64,000 nucleotides of DNA from Pampus argenteus (taxonomy: Eukaryota > Chordata > Actinopteri > Scombriformes > Stromateidae), in assembly GCA_036937835.1 (NCBI GenBank), contig CM072880.1:13274501-13338500 (forward strand), read 5' to 3'. The position numbers and the translations under genes are program-made. Under the pieces are notes generated by a model. The model did not search any database and had not been told where the DNA came from. It saw nothing but the letters and a program-made list of their open reading frames with translations. This document shows, piece after piece, positions 13,431 to 24,444 of the stretch. Within the stretch, counting starts at the first letter, position 1; every line of letters begins with the position of its first letter.

Positions 13431-13570
13431 AGTGTAATCGTGTATGAGCAGACACGGTTTTCACTGGAGCTGTGAAGAGTTGTGAATTGTCACACATGCA
13501 TTGGAATGGATATATCATTTTGTACTGAGCACTGAGTCTGCTGCATAATGTACTGCCAACCCTGTCTCCT

Positions 13571-13591
13571 AAAAAAAAAAAAAAAAAAAAA
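13571..13591. repeat. A21 homopolymer
   Basis: Uninterrupted run of 21 A. Confidence 0.95.
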
Positions 13592-14030
13592 TACATTTAT
13601 ATACACTATTAATTTGTTTGTCAAATGTGTTTTGGAGGAAACTGGAACTGTTGCCTGGGTTATATTCTATTGTTTCTCGAATGTAATTTTTTGCTCCATG
13701 CATGCTACAGTCGATATGTAAATAGGTAACTGCTAATCAGGATATGCATCATTACAGTGAGATTGTTTTGCATTTTGAATATGACCTTCTATCGGCGCTT
13801 CATGCAAGGGGAAAATATACGTTTCCGACTTGACCTGGACTCATTATGGTTTTCATACAACAGCTCTGATGGCTATCAGCGTTTCAATTATATCTTTGTG
13901 AATATTCAATTTGGCACGATGGTCAAAACAACCCACTTTATCTCCCTTCAGAAAGAATTAAGTCTCCAAACCAACTCTCAAAATCTCCACTGTTTCTCAT
14001 TATATGATAAAAATTAAACTTCATACCACG

Positions 14031-14069
14031 GTGTGTGTGCGTGTGTGTGTGTGCGTGGGTGGGTGGGTG
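14031..14069. repeat. (GT)n/(GGGT)n simple repeat
   Basis: GT dinucleotides with C interruptions, ending in three GGGT units. Confidence 0.9.
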
Positions 14070-14639
14070 CAGATACCAGATACCGCTTAAATTGATTCTA
14101 CTGCCAATTGATTCATCTCATGCTGAAATGAAGACGGCGATAATCTCTCGGTCTCACTAGTTGAGCTTTTTTTGATGATGTGCGACTGAGCGCAGCAATA
14201 CAAGACTGCCACTCATTGATTGGAACACAGAGAGCACATTAAGTCTGAACTGATGCTACATAAGTGTTCAAAGAGTGATGAATCTGCAGAAGAAGAGGTT
14301 TATCTGGCGAGCGTTGACGTGTTAGTGGGCTGATAAGCGCATCAGATCCCCTGTTGTCATCCCACCTCTGTAGAAGCTGGAATTCTGCAGCTTTAAAAAA
14401 TAAAAAATAAATAAATGAAAAATAAGCATGAAGATGTCAGATGTAGCCTTGAAGAAGTTTGCTGATGCGATAAAAAAAAAACAAGGCCTTGGAGGAAATT
14501 CGCAACATTAATAATCACATTAAAATATGAGTGGTACATGTCAGCAAAGTATCTGGAGATTCGCAGCTGTTTTTATTTGTTTTTCCTCTTTCTGTTTTGG
14601 AGACTCACCACCTTGACTATTTCCACTTGTCTCCTTCAA

Positions 14640-15108
14640 ATCAGCCCTTATACAGTAGTGGAATAAATTTGGATTAATTGCAGCCCCGGTGCCAGCTAGT
14701 TCCACTCAGCTCAGCGACTGCTGGGAAGCGAGCTGAGAAATCATCTGCCACCTCTTTCCTGCACTGTATATCCCTTGTCATTGCGCCGCAGAAGTCTTGC
14801 CCGCTAAAACAGAGGTAATTAAATCTCCCCGCTCTCATTAAAAATACAGCTGTCTACCACCGAGCACCACGGCTCCACTAAGCGAATGTAAATTTTCATT
14901 TCATGGTGCTGAGAGAGAGAGAGAGGGAGGCAGTTCTCCGGCAGCCACGGTGCCCCTGCCAGCACTGAGGCAGAATAACTGCTTCCCTGAAATAACTGTC
15001 CTTTTTGTTTCCCACAGAATTACATAGGGAAATGGCCCGCGTGTTATATAATTTGCGGATTAGGTGCAGTCGTAGGGGTCTCTGCTGGGAACGCTGCGAG
15101 TATTCAGG
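14640..15108. promoter_or_regulatory. Candidate non-coding regulatory stretch
   Basis: Moderately GC-rich, mostly repeat-free block with TTTGGATTAATTGCAGCC, GAGGTAATTAAATC and CCCGCTCTCATTAAAAATAC. A short (GA)n lies at 14911-14925. A splice-acceptor-like pyrimidine tract with CAG ends at 15017 and a CAG|GTGTCT donor-like site follows at 15107/15108, but the 90-bp interval encodes nothing recognisable. Regulatory function is inference from composition only. Confidence 0.25.
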
Positions 15109-15192
15109 TGTCTTTCCTTTTCAAAAAAAAAAAAGGAAAAAAGGTATATGGTAGAATTGAGAGATGTTAACTGATTTTTAATTGGCTTTTCC

Positions 15193-15200
15193 TATATAAA
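15193..15200 (+). promoter_or_regulatory. TATA-box-like site
   Basis: TATATAAA preceded by CC and followed by AGCACAG in a repeat-free context. No transcript or exon is visible downstream, so it may be fortuitous. Confidence 0.15.
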
Positions 15201-15654
15201 AGCACAGATGATCCACCAAGATTAACACTGGGAAATTTCTGCGAGGTTAACCGCTAGTTGACACGCCGTGCACATTTCCTCTCCATTAAGAAGAAGAATG
15301 GGTTTTTGCTGATTTATAAAGATTGGATTAAATTAAATACTGTACTGCCCTGTGGAAGTGTGATGCGCGGAGCGAGGGAGGAAGGAAGGCAGCCACTTGG
15401 ACTGATTGAACTTTAATGATAAATACGAGTTTCCACACAGCTGTTACAGTCAGAATACTGTAGTGTAAGAAACTTGGAGCATGAAGTCAAGACGCAGCGG
15501 TTAATCCAACAAACGAGAGTTTATTTATTTCAGAAGAGACTTCAAAATGTGCATGTTTTTTTTTTGTATTCTTACAAAGATCTTTTATGGCTGTGCGAAT
15601 AATAACTTATCTTAGATGCAAAAGATGAAGTCGTGTTATAATACCGCAAAACCT

Positions 15655-15684
15655 GGAGGAGGAGGACGAGGAGGAGGAGGAGGT
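15655..15684. repeat. (GGA)n microsatellite
   Basis: About ten GGA units with one GAC interruption. Confidence 0.92.
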
Positions 15685-15821
15685 TAGGGTGGATAAAACA
15701 TGACTTTGACAACCAAGAGTGCTGTATAAATCCTGTTCTCCTAGCAACTGTCAGCATTTATTTATTTTTGCCATGACCACACTCTTTCCATAATTTCAAC
15801 CAAGTGGTTTTACTCGCCTAA

Positions 15822-15844
15822 ACCAAACCAAACCAAACCAAACC
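15822..15844. repeat. (AAACC)n short tandem array
   Basis: Four to five copies of AAACC. Confidence 0.9.
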
Positions 15845-15849
15845 CTATG

Positions 15850-18215
15850 CAGAGGTGGCAGATCAGAAACTGAAATGAAATACTTTTTGTAATGGTCATA
15901 CACATTTTAGACGGCTCTGACCAATAAACTTTTTTTTAGAGTAAAAATAAGAAAATGCATTATTTGCATAGTTGGAGCACAACTTGAATCATCATGAAAC
16001 CAGTGCAGAGGTTGAACAAATGTCAAGAAAATATCTGGTTCTTTGATTTAAAAAAAAAAAAAAAAGTAGATGGTACAGGTCTGTGTGAGGTAGAGGTTAA
16101 CTACGACTCCCATGGTGCATTTCAGCAAGAAACATCCAAACATCGATTTTTAAAATTTGGTTCACGCAGCTGATGGAAGCTGAAAGATTACAGTGTTGAG
16201 AAAACTGACAGTACGAGCATCTAATTTACTTTGAGATTCTGAATCAATTTTGGATAAATTTGTCATATTTCGACCTATCTGCCATGTCAGTATGATTTCG
16301 AGGTCCTGGCGTCATTACAGAAACCGTTCATGTAAGTTGTTCGTCCTTTCGGCATGAGAACCAAAACCGTAATATTAAAAGAAGTGTTTTGAAATCACTA
16401 TTTAAATCAGATTCTTGCCTTTTTTTCCCCATTACGTTTGAAGTAAATCCATGACGCGTTCCATACTTGAGGTTTTTTGACACTGAATGTATTTATTTGG
16501 GCCCAGGAAGATTTAAGTAAGGCACAAAAAAAAAAAATGCACAAATGCGATGAATGACAGTTATGCATAGGCAAGGAGTACAGTCAGGACCTTTTCCCAC
16601 GAGTGCTACGGTTCATAAGGGAATAAGATTACTACTGCATGAAGCCACCATGGTCAAATAAGGAGATTTCATTGCCTATCGCTGGCATTGAGTCAGAAAC
16701 AGAGATGCTAAGAGTTGCAGAGCTCTTGCGGTACATTTTGAGATTTCATTTGGCTTTCATGGCAGGGGCATGGGGTCTGAAGATGTGCCTACCCCTTCTG
16801 TCAATCATCCAGGCAAACACACCGAAGCAGATCTATAATTCAACTACAGGGGAGCTCATACAATTCATAGGGGCCTGTGTTTTCTTTTTTCCCCCTTTTT
16901 TTATTTTATTTTTTTATTTTTGGCTTCTTTCCTCCTCAGTGTTGCATTTACTCTAATTTCACAGCTAAGGCTTGCACCTGACATTTTGCCTACCCAACTC
17001 TAGACAGCAAATAGCACACAATTCAATTATCTCTCTGACATACAGGGGGGGAAAAAAAAGTAAAGGACAGATGGAAAACTATGTTCATTCAGCTGTCCTC
17101 AATTTGTCTAGCCCCCCTCCGCTAATTCCTAAAAGATGAGAAGGCTCTACAGAAACAGCATGTCCCTCATCAGATTTCCCAATTTAAACCTGTCAGCGGA
17201 CCCCGTGATAAACCGTCAGGTGTTGATGGGGGTGCCCTGGTGCCGTGAACACGCCGAAAGACGTTTCAACTAAAAAAAAAGAGTGACGCTCGCTTTTGTA
17301 AGCTACACCAATTCAAATTCAAATCCAAATCCAACGCCTGTGAGGATCAGCGCGGGAGACAATGTGTAGATTTTGACGAGGGCAAAAAGCAGGTGATTCA
17401 TACTGTGGAGCGTCAGCGTTTTTTAAAATGCAGTGCAAAACAGGAAATGAAGCAGAACATTATGTCAGCGGTTCATAGGTGTCAGCGTTTGGATAAATAT
17501 CAACTGAAATTGGGGAGTTTTAACTGAAAGCCAATTTTTTTTATTTTTTTTTTCCTAAAACATTTTTTTATTTTTTATTATTTAGTATGAAGAGTTTTTT
17601 CCTCCTCCATGTTGGTCTTACTGCTTGGTTTTCATCAGGGTGCTGCTGGTTAGGTGAGACACAACAGCACGGCCACACACTTGGCTTTCTAAACAGCAAC
17701 CAGCTCTCCTTCTCTCCGTGCACTGCGGAGTGTGTTACACGGAGAGCTGCCAGCTAAATTACAGTACAATGAGCTCTAAGTACAAACCGCAAGTTATTTT
17801 TAAAGCCCAAAACCAATGTTCAAATGTCAATGTACTCAACCATAACACCAAACAGCCACCAATGTGAGGGTTCTGGTACAAGTTGGAAATCTCTGCCTTT
17901 GGGGAAGCTGTCTGTTAAAGTGAGATGACTTAGAACACTAACAAAGTAATGTACAAAAAGGTTGTTTTCAGTCAAAATGGAACATACAGTAGTTCATGAC
18001 TTGACTAACATTCCAGTTTAACTTCTAACTCCAGGTTTCTGTAATGACTCGGGTCACATCTACAATAAACATCCCTCAGCTTTACCTCAGATACATTTGA
18101 ATAAAAATTTAATTTTAAACATTTTAGACTGCAGCCACATAGATTTCATTACATTCATACACTGCACAAGTTGTAGGTCTATCATAATACATACGTACAC
18201 TGTATATATATATAA
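15850..18215. other. Non-coding stretch without recognisable genes
   Basis: Contains several A/T homopolymer interruptions (for example at 16050-16066 and 17530-17580). The largest frame (16639-16956) runs into a T-rich tract and has no known domain. Nothing else is supported. Confidence 0.6.
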
Positions 18216-18219
18216 TAAA

Positions 18220-18325
18220 ATAAAAACATTTGAACGACACCAGCAAGGCCCCAGGCAGTGAGTGGATTCAAACCTAGGCTTGAGGCAACAGCGCTAAGCC
18301 ACTGTGCTATATTCACCATACAGTA
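18220..18325 (-). mobile_element. tRNA-derived SINE head (fragment)
   Basis: On the minus strand an RNA polymerase III A box (TAGCACAGTGG, 18299-18309) and a B box (GGTTTGAATCC, 18264-18274) are about 45 bp apart, the spacing of a tRNA gene. Between them lies TTAGCGCTGTTGCCTCAAGC, and downstream GCCTGGGGCCTTGCTGGTG, as in a common fish SINE-type repeat. The sequence does not fold as a functional tRNA (no matching acceptor stem), so it is a tRNA-related retroposon fragment. Confidence 0.65.
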
Positions 18326-18589
18326 TAGGAAGGGGAATATCTGCACTGAGGGAGTTGCAGCAAATAGCAACTTCCTTATCCAGTATTCTTACTAATCAAA
18401 GTCTAAAGTCTTGTACTAAACAAGCAGGAGGGTCCCATGCAGGTACATACAAGCTTATTCATTATGCATTTCTTCACATCGGAGCCGAGCTTTGTCAGAT
18501 GTGGATCTAGAAGGCTTTGAACTTCTTTTTTTTTTTTTTTTTGGTGGATGTGGGGCTGGCTGCCGTACATTAAGATCAGGAGCATAGGC

Positions 18590-18830
18590 GGCGAGTTGCT
18601 TTACCTCTTGCATATTGGTTATGGTAGAGATCCCTTATCTTTACATGGCATGTGCAATTGCCCTTCAATTACCATTGTGAGGGGCACGATGATATTTAGA
18701 CATTACACGCTCGGCTGAGGCGCCGGCGAATCGTGTGAGCATCAATGTTTGATGATGGAGCACTTTGATTAATCAGCAGAGACGAGTGAGGAGACTCCCC
18801 GGCAGTAAAGAGTAACCAGGGAGGCATCTT
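18590..18830. promoter_or_regulatory. Candidate non-coding regulatory element
   Basis: Repeat-free block with GTGCAATTGCCCTTCAATTA and ACCATTGTGAGG, a CpG-containing centre (GCTCGGCTGAGGCGCCGGCG near 18710-18728), and the palindromic homeodomain site GATTAATC at 18767-18774 in TTTGATTAATCAGCAG. This layout resembles vertebrate developmental enhancers; inference only. Confidence 0.35.
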
Positions 18831-18834
18831 GAAA

Positions 18835-21800
18835 GGCAAGTGGTTTCACTTCAATGCCTCCGACTTCCGTCTAAAAAAAAAAAAGACAGGAAAAAAGGAC
18901 AATCAGCACTTTATCTCCTTTTCAGACCCGGCTTCCGTTCGGAGAAGGAAAAGCAGGTGCCAGGTGTTCAGAAAAGCCAGAGCGATATGGACGTGACGCT
19001 CCGGAGTTGACCCCGCTGAACTCTCTCTTTATGAAAGTCTTCTCTCTTTATGATCACGGCGCTCAGAGAGAGAGGCGTTGAGGGAGAGTTCTTTGAAGGC
19101 CCCGTCAGTCTGCTGCTGTCTGTCGGAAGCTTGCAGGTACCGTTTAATAACAGTTTCCTTAATTTAAAAAAGCGGGCCATATTGAGAGGTTGTTGCCACA
19201 AATTGTTTAGCTGAGCTCTGCACTAAACTTGTCAAACTCTTTCTTCTTTGTTTTTTGTGTTTAATAAATCTGTCACGAACGGTACACCCAACAGCATCAT
19301 AAAGTCTCATGTAACTTCGGATCGCCGTTCACTTTGACTGAGTTTATTGTTTGATTCCTCTCTTGGTTATTTTTCTTTAAATTCTTTTTTTTTTTTCCTC
19401 ACACATGTTAAACTCCCGGCAACATATCACTCATCAAGGTGGATGTTTTCGACATGTGGAAGCCGACTTTGGTTTTCTCTTTTTTTTTTTTTTTTTTTCC
19501 TCATTCCTGTGCAGTTTCAAAGAAAAACAACCTCAGTCGTTTGATGAAGCGAAAACAAGTGGCTGTACTTTGGCAAACCACGTAATCTCTGAACGCATTT
19601 AACCAAACAAAGCCTGGTCCAACACCATCCCGCTGTGGCTTCCCGATGCTTTCTGCATCATCCACCTCGATCCCTACAATAACAGTGGGATCCTCGGGGC
19701 CTATTTTCAGATTTCCCAGATTTTGCTGCAACACTTAGTGGTTGAGAACAGCCTTTCTCACTCGGCTGTGTTTGTTTGTGCAGGTAACATCTGTACCGAT
19801 TTTGGTGTCTGATAGCTAAGATTAGATACAGAACGTTCTCTAAATTTGTAGTTTTTTACCCGCTGTAGATTTCTGTTTATGCACAAGACAAATAAACTAT
19901 AACATATTGTGCAAGAAAGCAGTAGCCGATTGACTTCTGACTTTAAATACTTTTCTTGTGCTTCTTTATTATTGTATCTTGTGGATACTATTGTAGATTT
20001 GCATTACATTTATACATAAAACTCTAATATCTTTGATAAACGCAGCAACTTTGGTGTAATTTTCAGACTTATTGGTTGCGACTATATTGGATATTACTTT
20101 GACATCCAGCATATGTTACTGTTAATATAATAATCTGTAATAGTCTGACAGATAATTAGAATTATTATAACCCTCCACTGATTTTACATGTCAATGACAC
20201 AGACAGTAAGAGGACTAATGTCTTCTGTGGCTTTCGGAGGAGCTTTGTCACTCGAGATAATGACTCCAGTGACATAGCAAATCTTTGAACAGGAAGCCAG
20301 CATAACAACCCGCAGGTGGAGTCTGAGCGATGTGGGCGTTTACCAGACAAGGAGGGTTTAATACAGAAGCTAAGTGGGAGGACGTATTATTACATTATTT
20401 ATTTATTTTGTTACAGCCAGCAGTTTTAATTTTTTTTTGTCAGTTTGGCATTTTGACTTTGTCTAAATACTGTAGTTTAAATATACTGCAGTATCCATAA
20501 GATTTGGTCGCTGTTGCTAAGCAAGTCAGGGGCATGGATCAGAGCAGTAGCCAATTAAAATGCTTCACTGATGAAATTGAGAACAAATCAGAGACATTAT
20601 TGCTGAATATTTTGGGGCCAGAGCCATTTCCTGTTTTCTCATATTTGTTTTTCTTCATGAAAGTGGAATTGAGTATCCACGCTGAAATTTCCACTAAAAT
20701 CGATAGATTTTGAAACGTGACCTCGAAGAAGTGAGAGTGTGGAGAGCTGGTTACATTAAAGAATTCAAACCTGAAATCCAAAAGCAGTCCACCGTAGGTC
20801 CTGTGCAAAAGTGAGTTGCACTGCTGTTTATGTATCAGCGTGTCATGAATGAATACAACATGCTTCAGAGTTCAACGTGCTTTTCACCAGCTCCAGTATT
20901 AAAAAAAAAAAAAAAAGCTTCTGGTTAGAAGCTGATCATTTTGCGGAGCCATGATCAAATCTCCACGTAATGCCTGTGTGATTCAGCTGTCACATGGTGA
21001 TTGTTTGTTATGTCGGCAGTAACCTCAGCCAAAACCGTAGCTTCATATATTGTTGATTGTAAAATTAAAAAAAACTCCTCCGCATGTTGTACTTACACTA
21101 ATCAAATATTTTACATGAGTTGTACGGATCTGTGTGTGATACAACCACCTACTAAATCTAAGATAACTATTCTCTTCCTGTTGCCTGCCTTGTATTTGGG
21201 GGAGGGAGATGCAACGTCCGTCACAGCCTGGGACAAAACCTGAAATAAGAGCTTATAGCTCTGTCAAGTCCTCATCACCCAGGTGTGCCAACAAAAGCTC
21301 CAGCAGATCCAACCAGTGACCCCTGGGAAAGGTCATGTAAGACTCCAATCTAAATTCCTGTCTGACAAAACCCTTAAAAAGCCGTCTGAATAGGCTGTCC
21401 ATCCACAATGCAGCAACCCCAAAAGACTATTCAAAGAGCGAGGACTCAATTGAGACGTTCGGAATGTGTCGCTCCTTTCGTGGAGAAAGGTGGAGCTCTG
21501 GGTTAAAGTTTTAAATTTAACTGCACTCTGTAACTACTGTAGGTAGCTAACTGGCTTTGCTAACTGGCTTTGCATGGCATTGCCGTTGAGGCCCCAGCGC
21601 TGGGCTGCGCGGGGCTGCCAGAGAAAGCCCCGAGGAGGGGGTATTATTCTGGCCTACATTCTGGCTCAGAGGTGCCCACAGCCTGTCCCTCACAATTATC
21701 CAGAGTGTGACGGTGTGGTAGGGTTTGGTATCAGTGAAATGCAGCCTCCCTTCTTGTTGCCCTTGTCCCCCCTCACATCCTCACAGCCTCTCTCTTTCTG

Positions 21801-22440
21801 TCTCTCTTTTGCCTTCAGCACTTTCACCACATGCAGAATGGAGGATCTAGCCAGAAGGTGTTTCAAGGGCTTGAGCCCTTTCAGCCTTTGACAACCGTAG
21901 CTGCGCAAATGCAGAGCTGTGACCTTGGCAACAGCTCCTATCCGGCTCCGTTTCCAAACCACGGGAGGAGGAGATGATGTTCCTGATCCACACTCTCGCA
22001 TCGCTTGCTTCAGTATCTCGAATGAAAGCTTGAAATGTTTCACAAATTCTACGTGGTATACAGAGAACAATGTCCCATAAGACGTAGTTGTTCTTTGAGT
22101 GAAATGAAAGAAAATGAAGGGTGAGGATGATCGTGAGCTGAACAGTGAGTTTTGACGTGGGAAACGTGTTACATGTTTCTGTGGACCAGGAATGTCAAAT
22201 CCCCCGCAGAGATTTATCAAGGTGCGCTGGATTTTTTAAAACGTACTCATTGGAAGCGAAACACTGTGCTCACAGATATTTGCCACAAACGGTTGTGTGC
22301 ATGTTGAGTAACATGGAGCTGCTTTCTTACCAGCAAGTTCTAGAAAGAGAAAAAAAAAAGAGGAGAAAAAAAACAGAGCTGACAGTGTCTCTGTGTTACC
22401 CCAGCAGAATTGAGTTGCACTGGCATAAACAGACAAGACT
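18835..22440. other. Non-coding stretch without recognisable genes
   Basis: Contains T19 at 19480-19498, a 13-bp direct repeat (TCTCTCTTTATGA at 19022-19034 and 19041-19053), and a perfect 13-bp tandem duplication at 21546-21571. The longest frame (21696-22220, minus strand, 174 codons) overlaps unrelated shorter frames on the other strand and has no domain-like segment. Confidence 0.55.
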
Positions 22441-22441
22441 C

Positions 22442-22492
22442 CCTCTCTCTCTCTCTCTGTCTCTCTCTCTCTTTCTCTCTCTCACTCACTCT
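22442..22492. repeat. (CT)n microsatellite
   Basis: CT-dinucleotide run with G and T interruptions. Confidence 0.93.
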
Positions 22493-22599
22493 ATTGACTC
22501 TGTGGATAATCTTGACTCCCCAGAAAAATCCTTAAGCAGCTGGCCACAAACCTTGTGCATGAGTGCACATGCATACAATATCTCGCTCCAGCCTTGGGG

Positions 22600-22713
22600 C
22601 CTTTTTCCCCTCTCTCTCTCTCTCTCTGTCTTTCTCCCTTCCTCTTCTTTTTCTTTTTCTTCTTCTTCTTCTTCTTCTTTTTCTTCTTCCTCTTCTTCTT
22701 CCCCTGCTCTCCA
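22600..22713. repeat. Polypyrimidine tract: (CT)n plus (TTC)n
   Basis: About 114 nt of almost uninterrupted pyrimidine on the plus strand, with G only near 22628 and 22706. It moves from CT dinucleotides to TTC triplets. Frames through it produce only poly-Ser, poly-Leu/Phe or poly-Lys/Arg strings and are not genes. Confidence 0.95.
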
Positions 22714-22934
22714 GTGAGTTTCTGAGCCAACAGGTCTGGAAAAAAGGCAGGATTTGTTGTTGGTAAGGACTGGAAGCCAGTGCCAAAATCAACACCGCTC
22801 CTCTCCTCGGGGAGACCTGCAGCAAATTAGACTGGAGCTTGGTTTCTGTTTCTCAGACCTGCGTGAGTTAGCCGGCTCCCACTGCTGGGCCCTGCAGTGA
22901 AACCTGAGCCACTTGTGTCCATTTTTGTTTTTAA

Positions 22935-22956
22935 AAATAATAATAATAATAATAAA
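22935..22956. repeat. (AAT)n microsatellite
   Basis: About seven AAT units. Confidence 0.92.
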
Positions 22957-22959
22957 AGC

Positions 22960-24385
22960 AACCCACAGCTAAGTGGTGTAGAAAATTGTACATAGTTGAA
23001 ATGGATTGGTTTCCTCTGTAAACAGGTGAGTCTTTAGAGACTCGGTTTTTGATTTGTGACCATGCCTGGGCTGTATTAGTGGTTTCCTTCACTCAAACCA
23101 CAAAGTATGGCAGCCGAACAGCATGCGCGTTTACATCTGTGAATACTAAAAACAACAATCTGAAAGTATTGATTCCTGACAATACCGATGACAGGGAATG
23201 ATACGTATTAATTAGTCATGAATGAAGACAGATCAGGCCGGTGTACACTGTCAGCTTTCATTTGGTTTGCTACTAGTTATTGTGCCGAGGTATCAGAGGA
23301 GGTGACGGGGGGCGAAGCAGGTTCAATCATGTATAGCTTCAACACATCCTTTGTATCATTACACCTCCTCACATCAAACCTGAATGGACAGCTGCAGATG
23401 ACACTTTGTTTGAAGAGTTTGACGTTTGATCGAGCACGTGTTTGATGCAGGAGGAATAGAAAGTAACACCTTAGCCCTTCAAACTGGGGTGCTGCTGTTT
23501 GAAGTATGAGGGCAGCCCGGGCAGGGAGAGCCCAGCTATGTTCTGATCAATTGATATCGATTTTAATTTTTGAGGGTGGCAGAAATTGATTCTAAATCAT
23601 TGCGATAACAAAACTTTAACTGGATATAGGGAATGGAATAAAAAAAAGTGACACTAAACTTATATAATATAATATAATAATATGATTGAAAAACAGTTTC
23701 CAAAGCTGTTCTAGCTGATTTCTTCGCTAAAAGTTTCCTTTAATCCAGAGTTTTGTTGTTTTCTTTTTGACAATTTAATTAACAGTACTTTTAAAATAGT
23801 GAGAGATGAATGAACTTGTAACAAAATGCAAAATATAAAAGCTTTTCTTTCAGATTTGATCTGCAGCAACCCATCATTTCAGCATTGTAAATACAGAAAT
23901 AATGTGAATGCGTGCTAGTTGCCAGCGCTCATAAGCTTTGATGGAACACTTTAACTCAAGTAAATGGAAGAAATGTAGATAAAAGCCACTATGTGTCTGA
24001 AACTCGTGAACACCTAACCTTTTGCTTTCTTTTGCCGTGGCACGCTAGAGCTAAAGGGAGGAGATGAGATCAACCTTAAGACTGTGGCTGAAAGTAAACA
24101 GTATGCAGCACAGAGACATGTGTTCATACCTAAAGTGCAAAGTCTCCGGCGGATTAAACCATCTTTCTTTATCCACTACATCAAGCGTGTGAGATCAACG
24201 GACGTCATGAAATTAAGTCAAGAACAGATAAGGTCGCTTCGAGATTGCATACGGGCTTTGTCTCAGCACGTTGAGCGAGATATGTTAGTCTGCTAAGCTT
24301 CCCCACTGGATGTGTTGACTTTCTATGGTCCGCTAAAGGCGGGCAGGGACCAGAACCTGAACATTTCCGTGTCGTCAAGCAAGCA
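22960..24385. other. Non-coding stretch without recognisable genes
   Basis: A+T-rich with a TATAATATAA-type low-complexity patch near 23660-23684. An ATATCGATTTTAATTTTTGAGG...GATTCTAAATC segment (23555-23600) may be a relic of a mobile element, but I cannot place it. Confidence 0.55.
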
Positions 24386-24387
24386 CG

Positions 24388-24440
24388 CACACAATGACAA
24401 TGCTAACATGCTTATAAGTAGCAAGTATGATATGGTTTCT
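24388..24440 (+). repeat. Short fragment of the 1960-2680 repeat family
   Basis: CACACAATGACAATGCTAAC followed by ATGCTTATAAGTAGCAAGTATGAT resembles the GACAATGCTAACATGCTGAT...AGCAGGTATAAT segment of the family. Only about 50 bp align by eye, so this is tentative. Confidence 0.4.
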
Positions 24441-24444
24441 TGAT

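Noticed and set aside
21696..22220. 174-codon minus-strand frame
   Set aside because: No recognisable motif, opposing frames of similar length, and no splice or promoter context; length is compatible with chance in this GC-richer patch.
22145..22825. Overlapping frames of 66-190 codons on both strands
   Set aside because: Their ends are poly-Ser/Leu/Phe or poly-Lys/Arg/Glu from the polypyrimidine tract, and the remainder shows no domain.
23555..23600. ATATCGATTTTAATTTTTGAGG...GATTCTAAATC as a possible transposon relic
   Set aside because: Similarity is vague and too short to support a family assignment by eye.
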